Shown here in pieces: positions 43,314 through 52,453 of a stretch of 64,000 bases of DNA. The stretch's first letter is position 1; the number at the start of each line of letters is the position of its first letter. This DNA comes from Affinibrenneria salicis (GTDB lineage Bacteria > Pseudomonadota > Gammaproteobacteria > Enterobacterales > Enterobacteriaceae). The DNA is taken from the NCBI RefSeq assembly GCF_008710095.1, contig NZ_VYKJ01000003.1, forward strand, positions 310,001 to 374,000. Reading direction: 5' to 3'. The position numbers were made by a program, and so were the translations under genes. Under the pieces are notes generated by a model. It saw only the letters and a list, made by a program, of their open reading frames with translations. It ran no database searches and had not been told where the DNA came from.

Positions 43314-46300
43314 GTGACAGAAAATTTTGGCAGTCTTCTGACTGAAGAAGAAACGCGGCGTTTCAACGCCGCGCTGGCCGACAGCGACGACGATGCGCAG
43401 GCGGCCGGTCCCGGCCAGCCGCTGTCCGCCGGCGAGGAGCAGGCATGGCTGCGTCATCAGCAGGAGTCGTACCCGCCCGAGCAGTGCGCGCTGGCCTGGC
43501 GTTTGGGCGCGCAGATCAACCCCGGCCGGCTGGTCAGCGCGCTGGAGGCGGTGCTGAAAACGGTACCGGGGCTTAATGTCCGCTATCGCTTCGATACGCA
43601 GGGCGAGCTGCGGAAATTCGCTGTCGACCCGTTGATACAACCGGTTGATATGCAAATCGTGCAGAACGAGGGGCAGGCGATCGCGTCGCTGCGGCAGCGG
43701 CAGAACACGCCGTTCGCGCTGCATCTTGAGCCGCCGGTGCGTTTCCTGTTGTTTATCGGCGCGCCGCACGGCGTTGTGCTGGGCGTCATCACGCACGCGA
43801 TTCTGGACAATCAGCTGTCGTGGCGGCAGATACTGTCCGCGCTGACGGCTATTTATAACGACAGCCCGCTGCCGGCGTTCGGACCGTGCGCCGCCGGCGA
43901 CGGCATCGTCGAGATGACCGGTCTGGCCGACGGGGGCCGCCGGGTAGCGCTGCCCGGCCTGTACCGCTGCGACGCGCCGGAAGTTGTCGACTTCGTCAAC
44001 GCGCAGCAGAATTCCGCCGCCGTCGGCGCAACGGCGCGTCGCTACGGCACCGTGCTCAATGCCGGGCGTCTGGCGCTTTTGATACCGGCGGACAGAGATG
44101 ATGCGCAAGCCGATCTGACGGCGTTTGCGTCGTTGTTCGGCGTTTATTTGTCGATGCTGGGCGGCGGTGACGCGGTGACGATCGGTCTGCCCGGCGTCGG
44201 GGACGAGCGCGCGCCGGCGGAAGCGGGACAGTCCTCGCCGCCGCGGCGGATGACGGTTCGCCATTGCGGCGAGGCGCCGGGCGACATCGTGGCGCGGCAA
44301 GCCCATCCGGCGCCGGGTCGGGAAATCTCGGCAGAGCAACAGGCGGAGGCGGGCTGCCATGCCGCGGTGATACGCCTGCTCGATCCGTCGGCCGCTTTGC
44401 TGCTGGAGGGCGTGGCTGCGACCCGAATACCGCTGCCGCCCGCTCACTGCATCGTCGATCTGACGCTGGCCGTCGGCGTCAGCACGCCGGACGGGCTGGC
44501 GCTGGAGCTGATCGTCGGGCCGCAGGTTTCGCCGCATATCGGCGGCTTTCTGCTCGAACAATTCGTCGCCTGGCTTGACGGACGGACCGCGGCGGCGCAG
44601 GTCGTCGCCAATGCGCCGAAAACCGCGCCGGCGCCCGGTCGGACGGACGACGCCGCGCAGCGCGAGGCGCCGGCGGAGGATGGGGAGACGATCGTCAGAC
44701 GGATTCTCGACGAACTGCGCGAGGCGCTGTCGTATCCGCAACTGACCGCCGACGATGATTTTTTCGACTACGGCGGTCATTCTCTGATCGCCACGCGCGT
44801 AATCGGTCGGCTGCTCAGTCTGCACAATATTGAAATTCATTTGAACGATCTGTTTAGCCATCCCACCGCTCGCGGATTGGCCGGACGAGCTCAACGTCAC
44901 GCCGGCGCCATCGCCGTGGACCGCGTCGTCCGGTCGGATGAGGACGCCGCCGCAAGCGTCCCGCTGTCGCTGGCGCAAAAATCGCTGTGGCAGGCCTGGG
45001 CCGCCGTTGGTTTTAGCGAAATTTTCAATATTCCGTTCGCGCTGCGCTTTCTCGACCCGGTCGACGAGGCGGCGTTCCGCCAGGCGCTGCTGGATGTGCT
45101 GGCGCGTCATGGCGCCTTACGAACGCGTTTTGTCGCCGCCGGGAGCGAGGTGCGCCAGCAGGTCGTGGCGTTCAGCGAACTGCCGCGCTATTCATGGTTC
45201 TGGTTCTCGAACCAAAGCGAAGAGGCCGACTGGCGCGAGGTGCTGGCGCAGGAGGCGGGCTACCGTTTCGATCTGGCGACGGAACTGCCTCTGCGGATCA
45301 AATTTATCCGCGACGGGGCATCCGGTCAGCAAATCCTGTCCCTGTTGTTTCATCATATCGTACTGGATGAATGGTCGGTTAACCTGCTGATGGACGAACT
45401 GGCGCACGCGTATCCGTGTCGGGCGGCCAATCGCGCGCCCGAATGGCGCGGCCAGCCGGCGCCGTTCCATGCGTTCGCCGACGGGCAACACAAGACCGGC
45501 GTTAATCAGTCTCATCTCGACTATTGGGTCGGGCGGCTGCGTGGGGCGCCCGGCGCCGCGCCGCTGTTTGCAACCGAGGCGTCTGCGGCGCCGGTCTCCT
45601 CTTCCTGCGCCGGCGGCTGGACAGAGCTGAAGCTTGAGAGCCAGGTCGCCGGGGGGCTGTATCGGCTGGCGCGTGAGCACGGCGCTTCACTGTTCAATGT
45701 GGCGTATGCCGGTATCGCGGCGGCGCTGCGCCGTCTCGGCGCGCCGGATGACATGGTCATCGGCACTTCGGCATCCGGACGCCATGATGCTCGCTTCTTT
45801 GACACCATCGGCTACTTCACCACCGTAGTCGCTCATCGCCTGCGCTTTGGCGAATCGCTAACGCTGGCTGAGCTGATCGAACAGGTGAAGAACAATATTA
45901 ACCAGTCTATGCCCTACAGCGATATCCCCATCGATTTGGTCGAGTCGGCGCTGGCGGACGACGGCGCGACGGCGCGCGGCCATATGTTCGAAATATTTAT
46001 TCAGCTACATGCGAAGAACAAGCTGAATGGGCGCTTCACCCTGGACGACGGTCGCGCTGTGGCGTTCAGACAGGTCGATCCGGACAAAAGCGAATCGCTG
46101 CTGGGCCTGCAATTCGAGGTGATGGAGGAGGTCATCGACGGCGAGACGGCGATACGCGTACTGATGAGTTACCGTGCGGATCATTATGACGCCGAACGGG
46201 TTGCATTGATCGTCAGTACCCTAAGCGCCACCTTTGATCGACTGGCTGAGCCGCTGGCGGGGCGCCAGTCGCTGACGTCACTTTTGTCGCCGCCGGCGCG

Positions 46301-46322
46301 CGGCGGCGAACGCGCATCCTGA
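43314..46322 (+). CDS. NRPS: inactive condensation - carrier (PCP) - condensation, like the C-terminal half of VibF
   Basis: A 1002-residue protein with no adenylation domain. The first condensation domain (about 35-430) has THAILDN at 160-166 where HHxxxDG is expected, so the first catalytic His is lost; it is probably inactive. The carrier domain (about 455-525) is intact: DDFFDYGGHSLIATRV with the phosphopantetheine Ser490. The last condensation domain (about 545-990) has HHIVLDE, His680, His681 and Asp685, and looks active. C-PCP-C is the same order as the C-terminal half of VibF, whose first C domain is also dispensable. The A domain encoded at 30951 must load Ser490 in trans. GTG start with GGAG 9 bases before. 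entC follows after 158 bp. Confidence 0.88.
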   Translation: MTENFGSLLTEEETRRFNAALADSDDDAQAAGPGQPLSAGEEQAWLRHQQESYPPEQCALAWRLGAQINPGRLVSALEAVLKTVPGLNVRYRFDTQGELRKFAVDPLIQPVDMQIVQNEGQAIASLRQRQNTPFALHLEPPVRFLLFIGAPHGVVLGVITHAILDNQLSWRQILSALTAIYNDSPLPAFGPCAAGDGIVEMTGLADGGRRVALPGLYRCDAPEVVDFVNAQQNSAAVGATARRYGTVLNAGRLALLIPADRDDAQADLTAFASLFGVYLSMLGGGDAVTIGLPGVGDERAPAEAGQSSPPRRMTVRHCGEAPGDIVARQAHPAPGREISAEQQAEAGCHAAVIRLLDPSAALLLEGVAATRIPLPPAHCIVDLTLAVGVSTPDGLALELIVGPQVSPHIGGFLLEQFVAWLDGRTAAAQVVANAPKTAPAPGRTDDAAQREAPAEDGETIVRRILDELREALSYPQLTADDDFFDYGGHSLIATRVIGRLLSLHNIEIHLNDLFSHPTARGLAGRAQRHAGAIAVDRVVRSDEDAAASVPLSLAQKSLWQAWAAVGFSEIFNIPFALRFLDPVDEAAFRQALLDVLARHGALRTRFVAAGSEVRQQVVAFSELPRYSWFWFSNQSEEADWREVLAQEAGYRFDLATELPLRIKFIRDGASGQQILSLLFHHIVLDEWSVNLLMDELAHAYPCRAANRAPEWRGQPAPFHAFADGQHKTGVNQSHLDYWVGRLRGAPGAAPLFATEASAAPVSSSCAGGWTELKLESQVAGGLYRLAREHGASLFNVAYAGIAAALRRLGAPDDMVIGTSASGRHDARFFDTIGYFTTVVAHRLRFGESLTLAELIEQVKNNINQSMPYSDIPIDLVESALADDGATARGHMFEIFIQLHAKNKLNGRFTLDDGRAVAFRQVDPDKSESLLGLQFEVMEEVIDGETAIRVLMSYRADHYDAERVALIVSTLSATFDRLAEPLAGRQSLTSLLSPPARGGERAS

Positions 46323-46480
46323 GCGGTCCGGCGCGGCTTAATTGCCGCTCCGGGCGGCGCTATTGAACGTCACGAAACATACCTGGCCTGACGGCCGCCT
46401 TCAGGCAGCGGCCGGGCGGGACGCAGCCGTGCAATACGCTGCCCGCCCGTCATCGCGCCACAGCAACAGAAGGAGTCACC

Positions 46481-47662
46481 GTGTCTTATTTATCTACCGA
46501 TGCTTCTCAGCAGGCTCTCAGCCACCTCTCGCCCGACGACTGTCTGTTTATGTCGGACGAAAAAGGCCTGTTGGCCCGCGGCCGCTATGCGACGATCGCG
46601 GAGCCGCTGGCGGGGGCCGCCGATCCCGACAGCCCGATCCAGCGCCATATCGGGCGGCTATTTCGACAGGCGAAGACGGACGGTATCGCTCAGCCGCTGC
46701 TGGTCGGCGCGATTCCCTTCGATCAACATCAGCCGGCGGCGCTGTTTATTCCGCAGCGCTGCCATTGGTTCCGCCGCGAGCAGCTGACTGACATTTCCCC
46801 GGACGCCGATTGCCCGGTCCGGCGGATGCATCAGCAGCCGGGGCGGGATAGCTTCTGCCGCATGGTCGCCCTGGCCATTGACGCCATGCGCAGTCACCGG
46901 CTGGAGAAAGTGGTGCTGGCGCGCCTGCTGGAGATCGAAACCGAGCGTCCGCTGAACCCGCTGCGTATCCTGCGCCGGCTCAACGCGCAGAACCCGACCT
47001 GTTACAACTTCCATATTCCGCTGCCCGGCGGCGCGCTGGTGGGCGCCAGCCCCGAACTGCTGGTGCGCAAACAGGGGAAAAGCATTTGTTCGCTGCCGCT
47101 GGCCGGGTCTATCGCGCGTGCGAAAGATCGTCATCAGGATAATCAGCTGCGTCAGCGGTTGATTGACTCAGTCAAGGATAATCATGAACACCGTCTGGTC
47201 ATATGCGCGATGCACGGAGCATTGACCGCGCGCTGTCGCACTCTGCGCGTGGCGGCGCATCCTGCGGCGATCGCCACCCCGGTGCTGTGGCATCTGGCCA
47301 CCGAAATTCAGGGCGAGCTGCGGGATCCGCGCGACAATGTGCTTTCCGTCGCCTGTTTGCTGCATCCAACGCCGGCGCTGTGCGGCACGCCTTTTCAGGC
47401 GGCGAAAGATCTGATCGCCAGCCTGGAACCGTTCGAGCGTCATCTGTTCGGCGGGATTGTCGGTTGGTGCGACGCCAACGGTAATGGCGAATGGGTGGTC
47501 ACCATACGCTGCGGCGAGGTGTGCGCCTCGCGGGTGCGGTTGTTCGCGGGAGCGGGGATTGTGGCGGATTCGCAGCCCGATGCCGAGTGGAATGAGACCG
47601 ATGTGAAGTTCAGCACTATGCTGCGCGCATTCGGCCTGCAGAGCGGGGAGTGTGCGGCATGA
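46481..47662 (+). CDS. entC: Isochorismate synthase
   Basis: Converts chorismate to isochorismate, first step to 2,3-dihydroxybenzoate. The 393-residue protein has the EntC/MenF/TrpE fold: [15 protein letters not shown] near the N-terminus, then [135 protein letters not shown]. These include the Mg-binding and base residues of EntC. GTG at 46481 has AAGGAG at a good distance. Its stop overlaps the entE start. Confidence 0.95.
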   Translation: MSYLSTDASQQALSHLSPDDCLFMSDEKGLLARGRYATIAEPLAGAADPDSPIQRHIGRLFRQAKTDGIAQPLLVGAIPFDQHQPAALFIPQRCHWFRREQLTDISPDADCPVRRMHQQPGRDSFCRMVALAIDAMRSHRLEKVVLARLLEIETERPLNPLRILRRLNAQNPTCYNFHIPLPGGALVGASPELLVRKQGKSICSLPLAGSIARAKDRHQDNQLRQRLIDSVKDNHEHRLVICAMHGALTARCRTLRVAAHPAAIATPVLWHLATEIQGELRDPRDNVLSVACLLHPTPALCGTPFQAAKDLIASLEPFERHLFGGIVGWCDANGNGEWVVTIRCGEVCASRVRLFAGAGIVADSQPDAEWNETDVKFSTMLRAFGLQSGECAA

Positions 47663-49305
47663 TCATTGCGTTCAATCGCTGGCCCGACGAGCTGGCGCGG
47701 CGCTATCGCCAGAAAGGCTACTGGCTGGATATCCCGTTGTGCGACATTTTGAGCCGCCATGCGGAAAATGACCGCATGGCCCTGATTTGCGGCGAACGCC
47801 GGTTCAGTTATCGCCAGCTTCATCAACAGGTTGAACGCCTGGCGGCGGCGCTCGGCCGGCGCGGCGCGCGGCGCGGCCAGACGGCGCTGGTGCAACTGGG
47901 CAATGTCGCCGAGTTCTATCTGACGTTTTTCGCGCTGCTGCGGCTGGGCGTGGCGCCGGTCAACGCGCTGTTCAGCCATCAGCGCAGCGAACTGACGGCC
48001 TATGCGCAGCAGATTCAGCCGTCGCTATTGATCGCCGATCGCGACCATCCGCTATTTGGCGATGACGATTTTATCGGGCAGCTGCAAGCGCATGTACCGC
48101 AACTGCGCCAGATCGTGCTGCGCGGCGACGGCGGGAGCGCGCGCGATCTGGCGACGCTATTGGCCGAAGCGTGCGGGGAGCCGCTCTTTTCACCGACGCC
48201 GGCCGATGAGGTGGCTTTTTTCCAGCTGTCCGGCGGCAGCACCGGCACGCCTAAACTGATTCCCCGGACCCACAATGATTACTACTACAGTATTCGCGCC
48301 AGCGTGGCGATCTGCGGTTTTGACCAGCAAACGCGCTATTTGTGCGCGCTGCCGGCGGCGCATAACTATCCGTTGAGTTCACCCGGCGCGCTGGGCGCGT
48401 TTTATGGCGGCGGCCAGGTAATTATGGCTGCCGATACCAGCGCCGCCGCCTGCTTCCCGCTGATCGCGCGCCACCGGGCGAATGTGGTCGCGCTGGTTCC
48501 GCCGGCGGTCAGTTTGTGGCTGGAGGCGATCGCGGTGGGCGGCGTATGCGATGCGCTGGCCAGCCTGACGCTGCTGCAGGTCGGCGGCGCCCCGCTTAGT
48601 GAAAGTCTGGCGCGCCGCATTCCCGCCGTCATGGGCTGCCGGCTGCAACAGGTATTCGGCATGGCGGAGGGGCTGGTCAACTACACGCGTCTCGATGATG
48701 ACGATGAACATCTGTTTACCACTCAGGGTCGGCCCGTCAGCGCGGATGATGAAGTTTGGATCGCGGATGAGCAGGGGCGGCCTTTGCCTGCCGGCGCGGC
48801 GGGACGGCTGATGACGCGCGGTCCTTATACCTTCCGCGGCTATTACCGCAGCCCGCAGCATAATCAGCAGGCCTTCGATCCGCAGGGCTTCTATTGCTCG
48901 GGCGATCTGGTGAAACTTACTCCCGACGGCTATCTGCAGGTGGTGGGCCGGGAGAAAGATCAGATTAACCGCGGAGGCGAAAAGATCGCCGCCGAAGAAG
49001 TGGAAAATCTGCTGTTACGCCATCCCTCGGTGATTCATGCGGCGCTGGTGGCGATTCCCGATCCGCTGATGGGTGAAAAAAGCTGCGCCTTTGTGGTGGT
49101 CAGCGAAGCGCTGAAGAGCGTGGCGCTGCGCCGCTATTTGCGCCAGCAGGGCATAGCCGATTACAAGCTGCCGGATCGTTTCGAATTCCTGCCTTCCTTA
49201 CCGACCACGCCGGTCGGCAAAATCGATAAACGGAGTCTGCGTCGCTATGTTCTGCAACGGGTGCAGGCTTCATCACTGTCAGGAGAGAAGAATGAGCATT
49301 CCTAA
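47659..49305 (+). CDS. entE: 2,3-Dihydroxybenzoate-AMP ligase
   Basis: Adenylates 2,3-dihydroxybenzoate and loads it onto the aryl carrier domain of EntB. The 548-residue protein starts at ATG 47659, overlapping the entC stop (ATGA). The P-loop reads [25 protein letters not shown], as in EntE/VibE/DhbE. Further core segments are [26 protein letters not shown] (with the Asn that contacts the catechol), [22 protein letters not shown] and [20 protein letters not shown]. The catalytic C-terminal Lys lies in [11 protein letters not shown]. The 3' end overlaps entB by 14 bp. Confidence 0.96.
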   Translation: MIIAFNRWPDELARRYRQKGYWLDIPLCDILSRHAENDRMALICGERRFSYRQLHQQVERLAAALGRRGARRGQTALVQLGNVAEFYLTFFALLRLGVAPVNALFSHQRSELTAYAQQIQPSLLIADRDHPLFGDDDFIGQLQAHVPQLRQIVLRGDGGSARDLATLLAEACGEPLFSPTPADEVAFFQLSGGSTGTPKLIPRTHNDYYYSIRASVAICGFDQQTRYLCALPAAHNYPLSSPGALGAFYGGGQVIMAADTSAAACFPLIARHRANVVALVPPAVSLWLEAIAVGGVCDALASLTLLQVGGAPLSESLARRIPAVMGCRLQQVFGMAEGLVNYTRLDDDDEHLFTTQGRPVSADDEVWIADEQGRPLPAGAAGRLMTRGPYTFRGYYRSPQHNQQAFDPQGFYCSGDLVKLTPDGYLQVVGREKDQINRGGEKIAAEEVENLLLRHPSVIHAALVAIPDPLMGEKSCAFVVVSEALKSVALRRYLRQQGIADYKLPDRFEFLPSLPTTPVGKIDKRSLRRYVLQRVQASSLSGEKNEHS

Positions 49306-50173
49306 ACTGAAGAGCTATGACCTGCCGATCAGGGATGCGTTGCCGGTCAATAAGGTCGACTGGCCGGTGGCGACCGGTCATGCCGCGCTGCTGATTCACG
49401 ATATGCAAAATTATTTTCTTAATTTTTGGGAGCGGGACAGCCCGCTGGTACAGCGGGTTATTGACAATATCGCCCGTCTGAAACGAGCCTGTCGCCGCCA
49501 GGGCATACCGGTGTTTTACACCGCGCAGCCGGAAAATCAGAGCGATGAGGAACGCGGACTGTTGAACGATATGTGGGGCGCAGGTTTAACGAACCGCCCC
49601 GAACTGCAAACCATTGTCGATGCGCTGACGCCGGATAATCAGGATATCGTGTTGCCGAAATGGCGTTATAGCGCGTTTCAGCGTTCGGAGCTGGAGCGGT
49701 TGCTGAAAAACGGCGGACGCAATCAGCTGATGATCTGCGGGGTTTATGCGCATATCGGCTGCCTGACCACCGCGCTGGACGCGTTTATGCGCGATATCAA
49801 ACCCTGCATGGTGGCCGACGCGATGGCCGATTTCAGCTATGAACAGCATATGATGGCCCTGCGTCATACGGCCAGTTGCTGCGGTCGCGTGGTTAGTACC
49901 GGCTGCCTGCTGGACGCGCTGAGCGCCGACCGGTCGGGCTGGGATAGCGTCCGATTGCGCGAACTGTTGCTGCCGCTGCTTGACGACGACTGCGGCGAAA
50001 TCGGCGATGACGAAAATCTGCTGGAATACGGCCTGGATTCGGTGCGTATCATGTCGTTAATTACCCACTGGCGCGGCGAAGGCTATGAGGTCGACTTCAT
50101 TTCCCTGATGAAAAATCCCACGCTTAACGGCTGGCGTCAGCTTCTGGCCGAACCGCCGGAGAGCCGGCCATGA
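49292..50173 (+). CDS. entB: Isochorismatase with aryl carrier domain
   Basis: A bifunctional 293-residue protein. Residues 1-205 form isochorismatase ([109 protein letters not shown]), making 2,3-dihydro-2,3-dihydroxybenzoate. Residues 215-293 form the aryl carrier domain with [14 protein letters not shown]; Ser250 takes the phosphopantetheine arm. EntE loads dihydroxybenzoate here and the Cy and C domains take it from here. ATG 49292 has AGGAGAG before it. It overlaps entA (ATGA). The domain layout equals VibB and E. coli EntB. Confidence 0.96.
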   Translation: MSIPKLKSYDLPIRDALPVNKVDWPVATGHAALLIHDMQNYFLNFWERDSPLVQRVIDNIARLKRACRRQGIPVFYTAQPENQSDEERGLLNDMWGAGLTNRPELQTIVDALTPDNQDIVLPKWRYSAFQRSELERLLKNGGRNQLMICGVYAHIGCLTTALDAFMRDIKPCMVADAMADFSYEQHMMALRHTASCCGRVVSTGCLLDALSADRSGWDSVRLRELLLPLLDDDCGEIGDDENLLEYGLDSVRIMSLITHWRGEGYEVDFISLMKNPTLNGWRQLLAEPPESRP

Positions 50174-50928
50174 GCCGCGGGTTCGATTTCAGCGGCCGTC
50201 AGGTCTGGGTCAGCGGCGCCGGCAGCGGGATCGGCTATCGGACCGCCTGCCGTTTTCAGCAGGCCGGCGCGCAGGTGGTTGGTTTCGATATCGCTTTTCC
50301 CGCCGGGGAGGTGCCGTTCAGCGTTCGAGAGCTGGACGTCAGCGATCCGCAGGCGGTCGCCGATTGCTGTCGCGAGACGCTGGCCGGATGTCCGGAACTT
50401 GATGTATTGGTCATCGGGGCCGGTATTCTGCGGCTGGGCGCGACGGAGTCGCTGCCTTTCGCCGACTGGCAGCGTTGCCTGGCGGTGAACGCCGGCGGCG
50501 CGTTTAATCTGTTTCAGGCCGTTATTCCGCAATTCAGACGCCAGCGGCGCGGCGCGATTGTGACCGTCGCCTCCAACGCCGCGCATGTTCCGCGCAGCGG
50601 CATGTCGGCGTACTGCGCCTCTAAAGCGGCGCTGCGCAGCCTCAGTTTAAGCGTGGGGCTGGAGCTGGCGCCGTTCGGCGTGCGCTGTAATCTTATCTCG
50701 CCGGGCTCCACCGATACGCCAATGCTGCGATCGATGTGGCGCTCTCCCGCCGCGCGGCGGCAGGTTATCGACGGCGCTCCCGCGCAGTTCAGACTGGGCA
50801 TCCCGCTGGGTAAACTCGCCACCGTCGACGATATCGCCGACGCGATCCTGTTTATGGCGTCCGATATGGCCAGCCATATCACCCTGCAGGATGTGGTGAT
50901 CGACGGCGGCGCGACGCTGGGCGCTTGA
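50170..50928 (+). CDS. entA: 2,3-Dihydro-2,3-dihydroxybenzoate dehydrogenase
   Basis: An SDR of 252 residues that oxidises 2,3-dihydro-2,3-dihydroxybenzoate to 2,3-dihydroxybenzoate with NAD. It has VWVSGAGSGIGYRTACRF (cofactor loop), the Asp-ended second strand VVGFDIAF, VLVIGAGILRLGATESLPFADWQRCLAVNAGGAFNL, IVTVASNAAHVPRSGMSAYCASKAAL (Ser, Tyr, Lys) and CNLISPGSTDTPMLRSMW, all as in EntA. The start overlaps the entB stop, so the catechol genes run C-E-B-A without gaps. It is the last gene of this plus-strand block; the ViuB-like gene converges on it. Confidence 0.96.
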   Translation: MSRGFDFSGRQVWVSGAGSGIGYRTACRFQQAGAQVVGFDIAFPAGEVPFSVRELDVSDPQAVADCCRETLAGCPELDVLVIGAGILRLGATESLPFADWQRCLAVNAGGAFNLFQAVIPQFRRQRRGAIVTVASNAAHVPRSGMSAYCASKAALRSLSLSVGLELAPFGVRCNLISPGSTDTPMLRSMWRSPAARRQVIDGAPAQFRLGIPLGKLATVDDIADAILFMASDMASHITLQDVVIDGGATLGA

Positions 50929-50995
50929 GCGCCTGACTGGCGGTCGGGGCGGCGCCTGAGCGTTCACGCAGGCCCGCTCCCGATCTTCGGCCCGT

Positions 50996-51832
50996 TTAGT
51001 CCTGGCTGTCCATGATCTCGTGGCGCAAATCGTGATAGCGCTCTTCGTTGTAGCCGCGGCGCCAGTAAGGAATGGCGTAGACGCGCTGACGATCGACCGC
51101 TTTGTCGCGACGCAGATAGCGGCGCAATGTTTTAATCATCTGGTCTTCGCCGGCGATCCAGAAGGTCGCATCGGTTTCGGGCAACGGCCATGAGGTAAAA
51201 ATAGCCGTCAGCCGATCGGTCAGCGAGATATCCCCGCATAGCCAGACGATCTCTATGCCGGCCGGTTTATTCAGCGGCTGGATATCGCACTCTTTATCTA
51301 CGCGAATGACCGCTTTGCCCTGCGCATCCGGCGTCATTTTTTCGAGCAGCGCGGCAATCGCCGGCAGCGACGTCGGATCGCCGGCCATAAAATAGTAACT
51401 GGCCGTCGGCAGCATGGGATCGGGACCGCCGGGATTAGAGATGCCGATCCAGTCGCCTGGCTGCGCCCGTCGGGCGAAGCTCAGCGCCGGCCCGCCGTCG
51501 CCGTCATGAATGGCGAATTCAATATCCAGTTCGCGCTGCGCCGGCCGGAAAGCGCGTACCGAGTAGGTTCTGATAAACGGCGGCGTCTCGCCTTCTCGCC
51601 ATTGCGGCCCCTGAGGCGTGAGGGTGGGTAAATCCGGCTTCAACTGGCCCGCATGCGGCAACAGAATTTTCAGGTGCCAGCTTTCACAGTCGGGCGGGTA
51701 GTCATGCAGATTCTCGCCGCTGAATGTGATGCGGCGCAGACCGGGGGTAATATCGCGGATCGCTTTAACCTGTACCAGCCGCGGCGGGGCCGGGCGGTAG
51801 GTGGTTTTGGCGGTTTCGATTGGCGTGGACAT
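50996..51832 (-). CDS. viuB: Siderophore-interacting ferric reductase (ViuB/YqjH-like)
   Basis: A 278-residue cytoplasmic FAD protein that releases iron from imported siderophore by reducing it. The FAD site is RTYSVRAF near residue 90 and the following EFAIHDGDGGPALSFARRAQPGDWIGISNPGG. The NAD(P) half contains YYFMAGDPTSLPAIAALLE, and the family tail is FWIAGEDQMIKTLRRYLRRDK and IPYWRRGYNEERYHDLRHE. This is the SIP family, which includes ViuB (vibriobactin utilisation) and E. coli YqjH. AGGGAGAAG precedes ATG 51832 and a good Fur box lies 64 bp upstream. It completes the locus: receptor, binding protein, permeases and reductase. Confidence 0.92.
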   Translation of the reverse strand: MSTPIETAKTTYRPAPPRLVQVKAIRDITPGLRRITFSGENLHDYPPDCESWHLKILLPHAGQLKPDLPTLTPQGPQWREGETPPFIRTYSVRAFRPAQRELDIEFAIHDGDGGPALSFARRAQPGDWIGISNPGGPDPMLPTASYYFMAGDPTSLPAIAALLEKMTPDAQGKAVIRVDKECDIQPLNKPAGIEIVWLCGDISLTDRLTAIFTSWPLPETDATFWIAGEDQMIKTLRRYLRRDKAVDRQRVYAIPYWRRGYNEERYHDLRHEIMDSQD

Positions 51833-51895
51833 CGGTCTTCTCCCTGAGAAGCGGTGGTTTTTTGTCCTGCCAGTGTATCAGCCCTTCAGGTAAAT

Positions 51896-51914
51896 GCTCA
51901 TCGTTATCATTATC
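51896..51914 (-). promoter_or_regulatory. Fur box before the ViuB-like gene
   Basis: On the minus strand GATAATGATAACGATGAGC matches 15 of 19 positions of the Fur consensus; the first eleven bases are exact. It lies about 64 bp before the viuB start. Confidence 0.7.
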
Positions 51915-52065
51915 ATCTGAGGCGTTCATCCTGGTTTTTACCCATTAAATTGATTAATTAACATTTTAGTCACGATTTTTTTACCGCCGCGCCGCGGGCT
52001 GGCGTTTCGCACGCAATTTGCGGCTGATAGCGGCCGAAGCGGCGGAGGCGGTCGGCGTTGGTTGT

Positions 52066-52325
52066 GCAGACCCGGCGCCGGCCGTAAGGATTGTGTCCGC
52101 CGTTCGGCCGGCCGTCGGTCCGCAATACCGGTCGGTTGCGCGAGTCGGCAGACCCGGAACCTGGCAGTAGGGATTGTGTCAGCGGTTCGGTCGGCCGTCG
52201 GTCCGCGACGCCGGTCGGTTGCGCGAGCCGGCAGACCCGGCGCCCGGCCGTAAGGATTGTGTCCGCCGTTCGGCCGGCCGTCGGTCCGCAATACCGGTCG
52301 GTTGCGTGGGGCGGCAGACCCGGCG
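52066..52325. repeat. Tandem repeat, three units of 82-83 bp
   Basis: Units begin at 52066, 52148 and 52231, with a partial fourth at 52314. Each starts GCAGACCCGG, contains GGATTGTGTC, then CGGTCGGTTGCG near its end. Units 1 and 3 are almost identical; unit 2 differs at scattered positions. The array lies in the 620-bp gap between viuB and treC and is GC-rich. Open minus-strand frames through it only translate the repeat and are not called as genes. No spacers, so it is not CRISPR. Confidence 0.8.
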
Positions 52326-52453
52326 ACGAGATCGGGAAGGGCGCGCGTAAGCCTAATCGCCGCCGCACCGGGCGCTGAAGACGGCGCAACCGCATCGGCC
52401 ATGTTCCGGGCCTCGCCGATACGGTTTTCGTTCCGCGGGACGCGGCGCGCAAA

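Noticed and set aside
43152..45110. 652-codon minus-strand open frame opposite the receptor and C-PCP-C genes
   Set aside because: Spans parts of two well-supported plus-strand genes and their gap; Arg-rich low-complexity product typical of an antisense shadow.
52066..52325. CRISPR-like array
   Set aside because: The units are directly joined with no unique spacers, and no cas genes are present.
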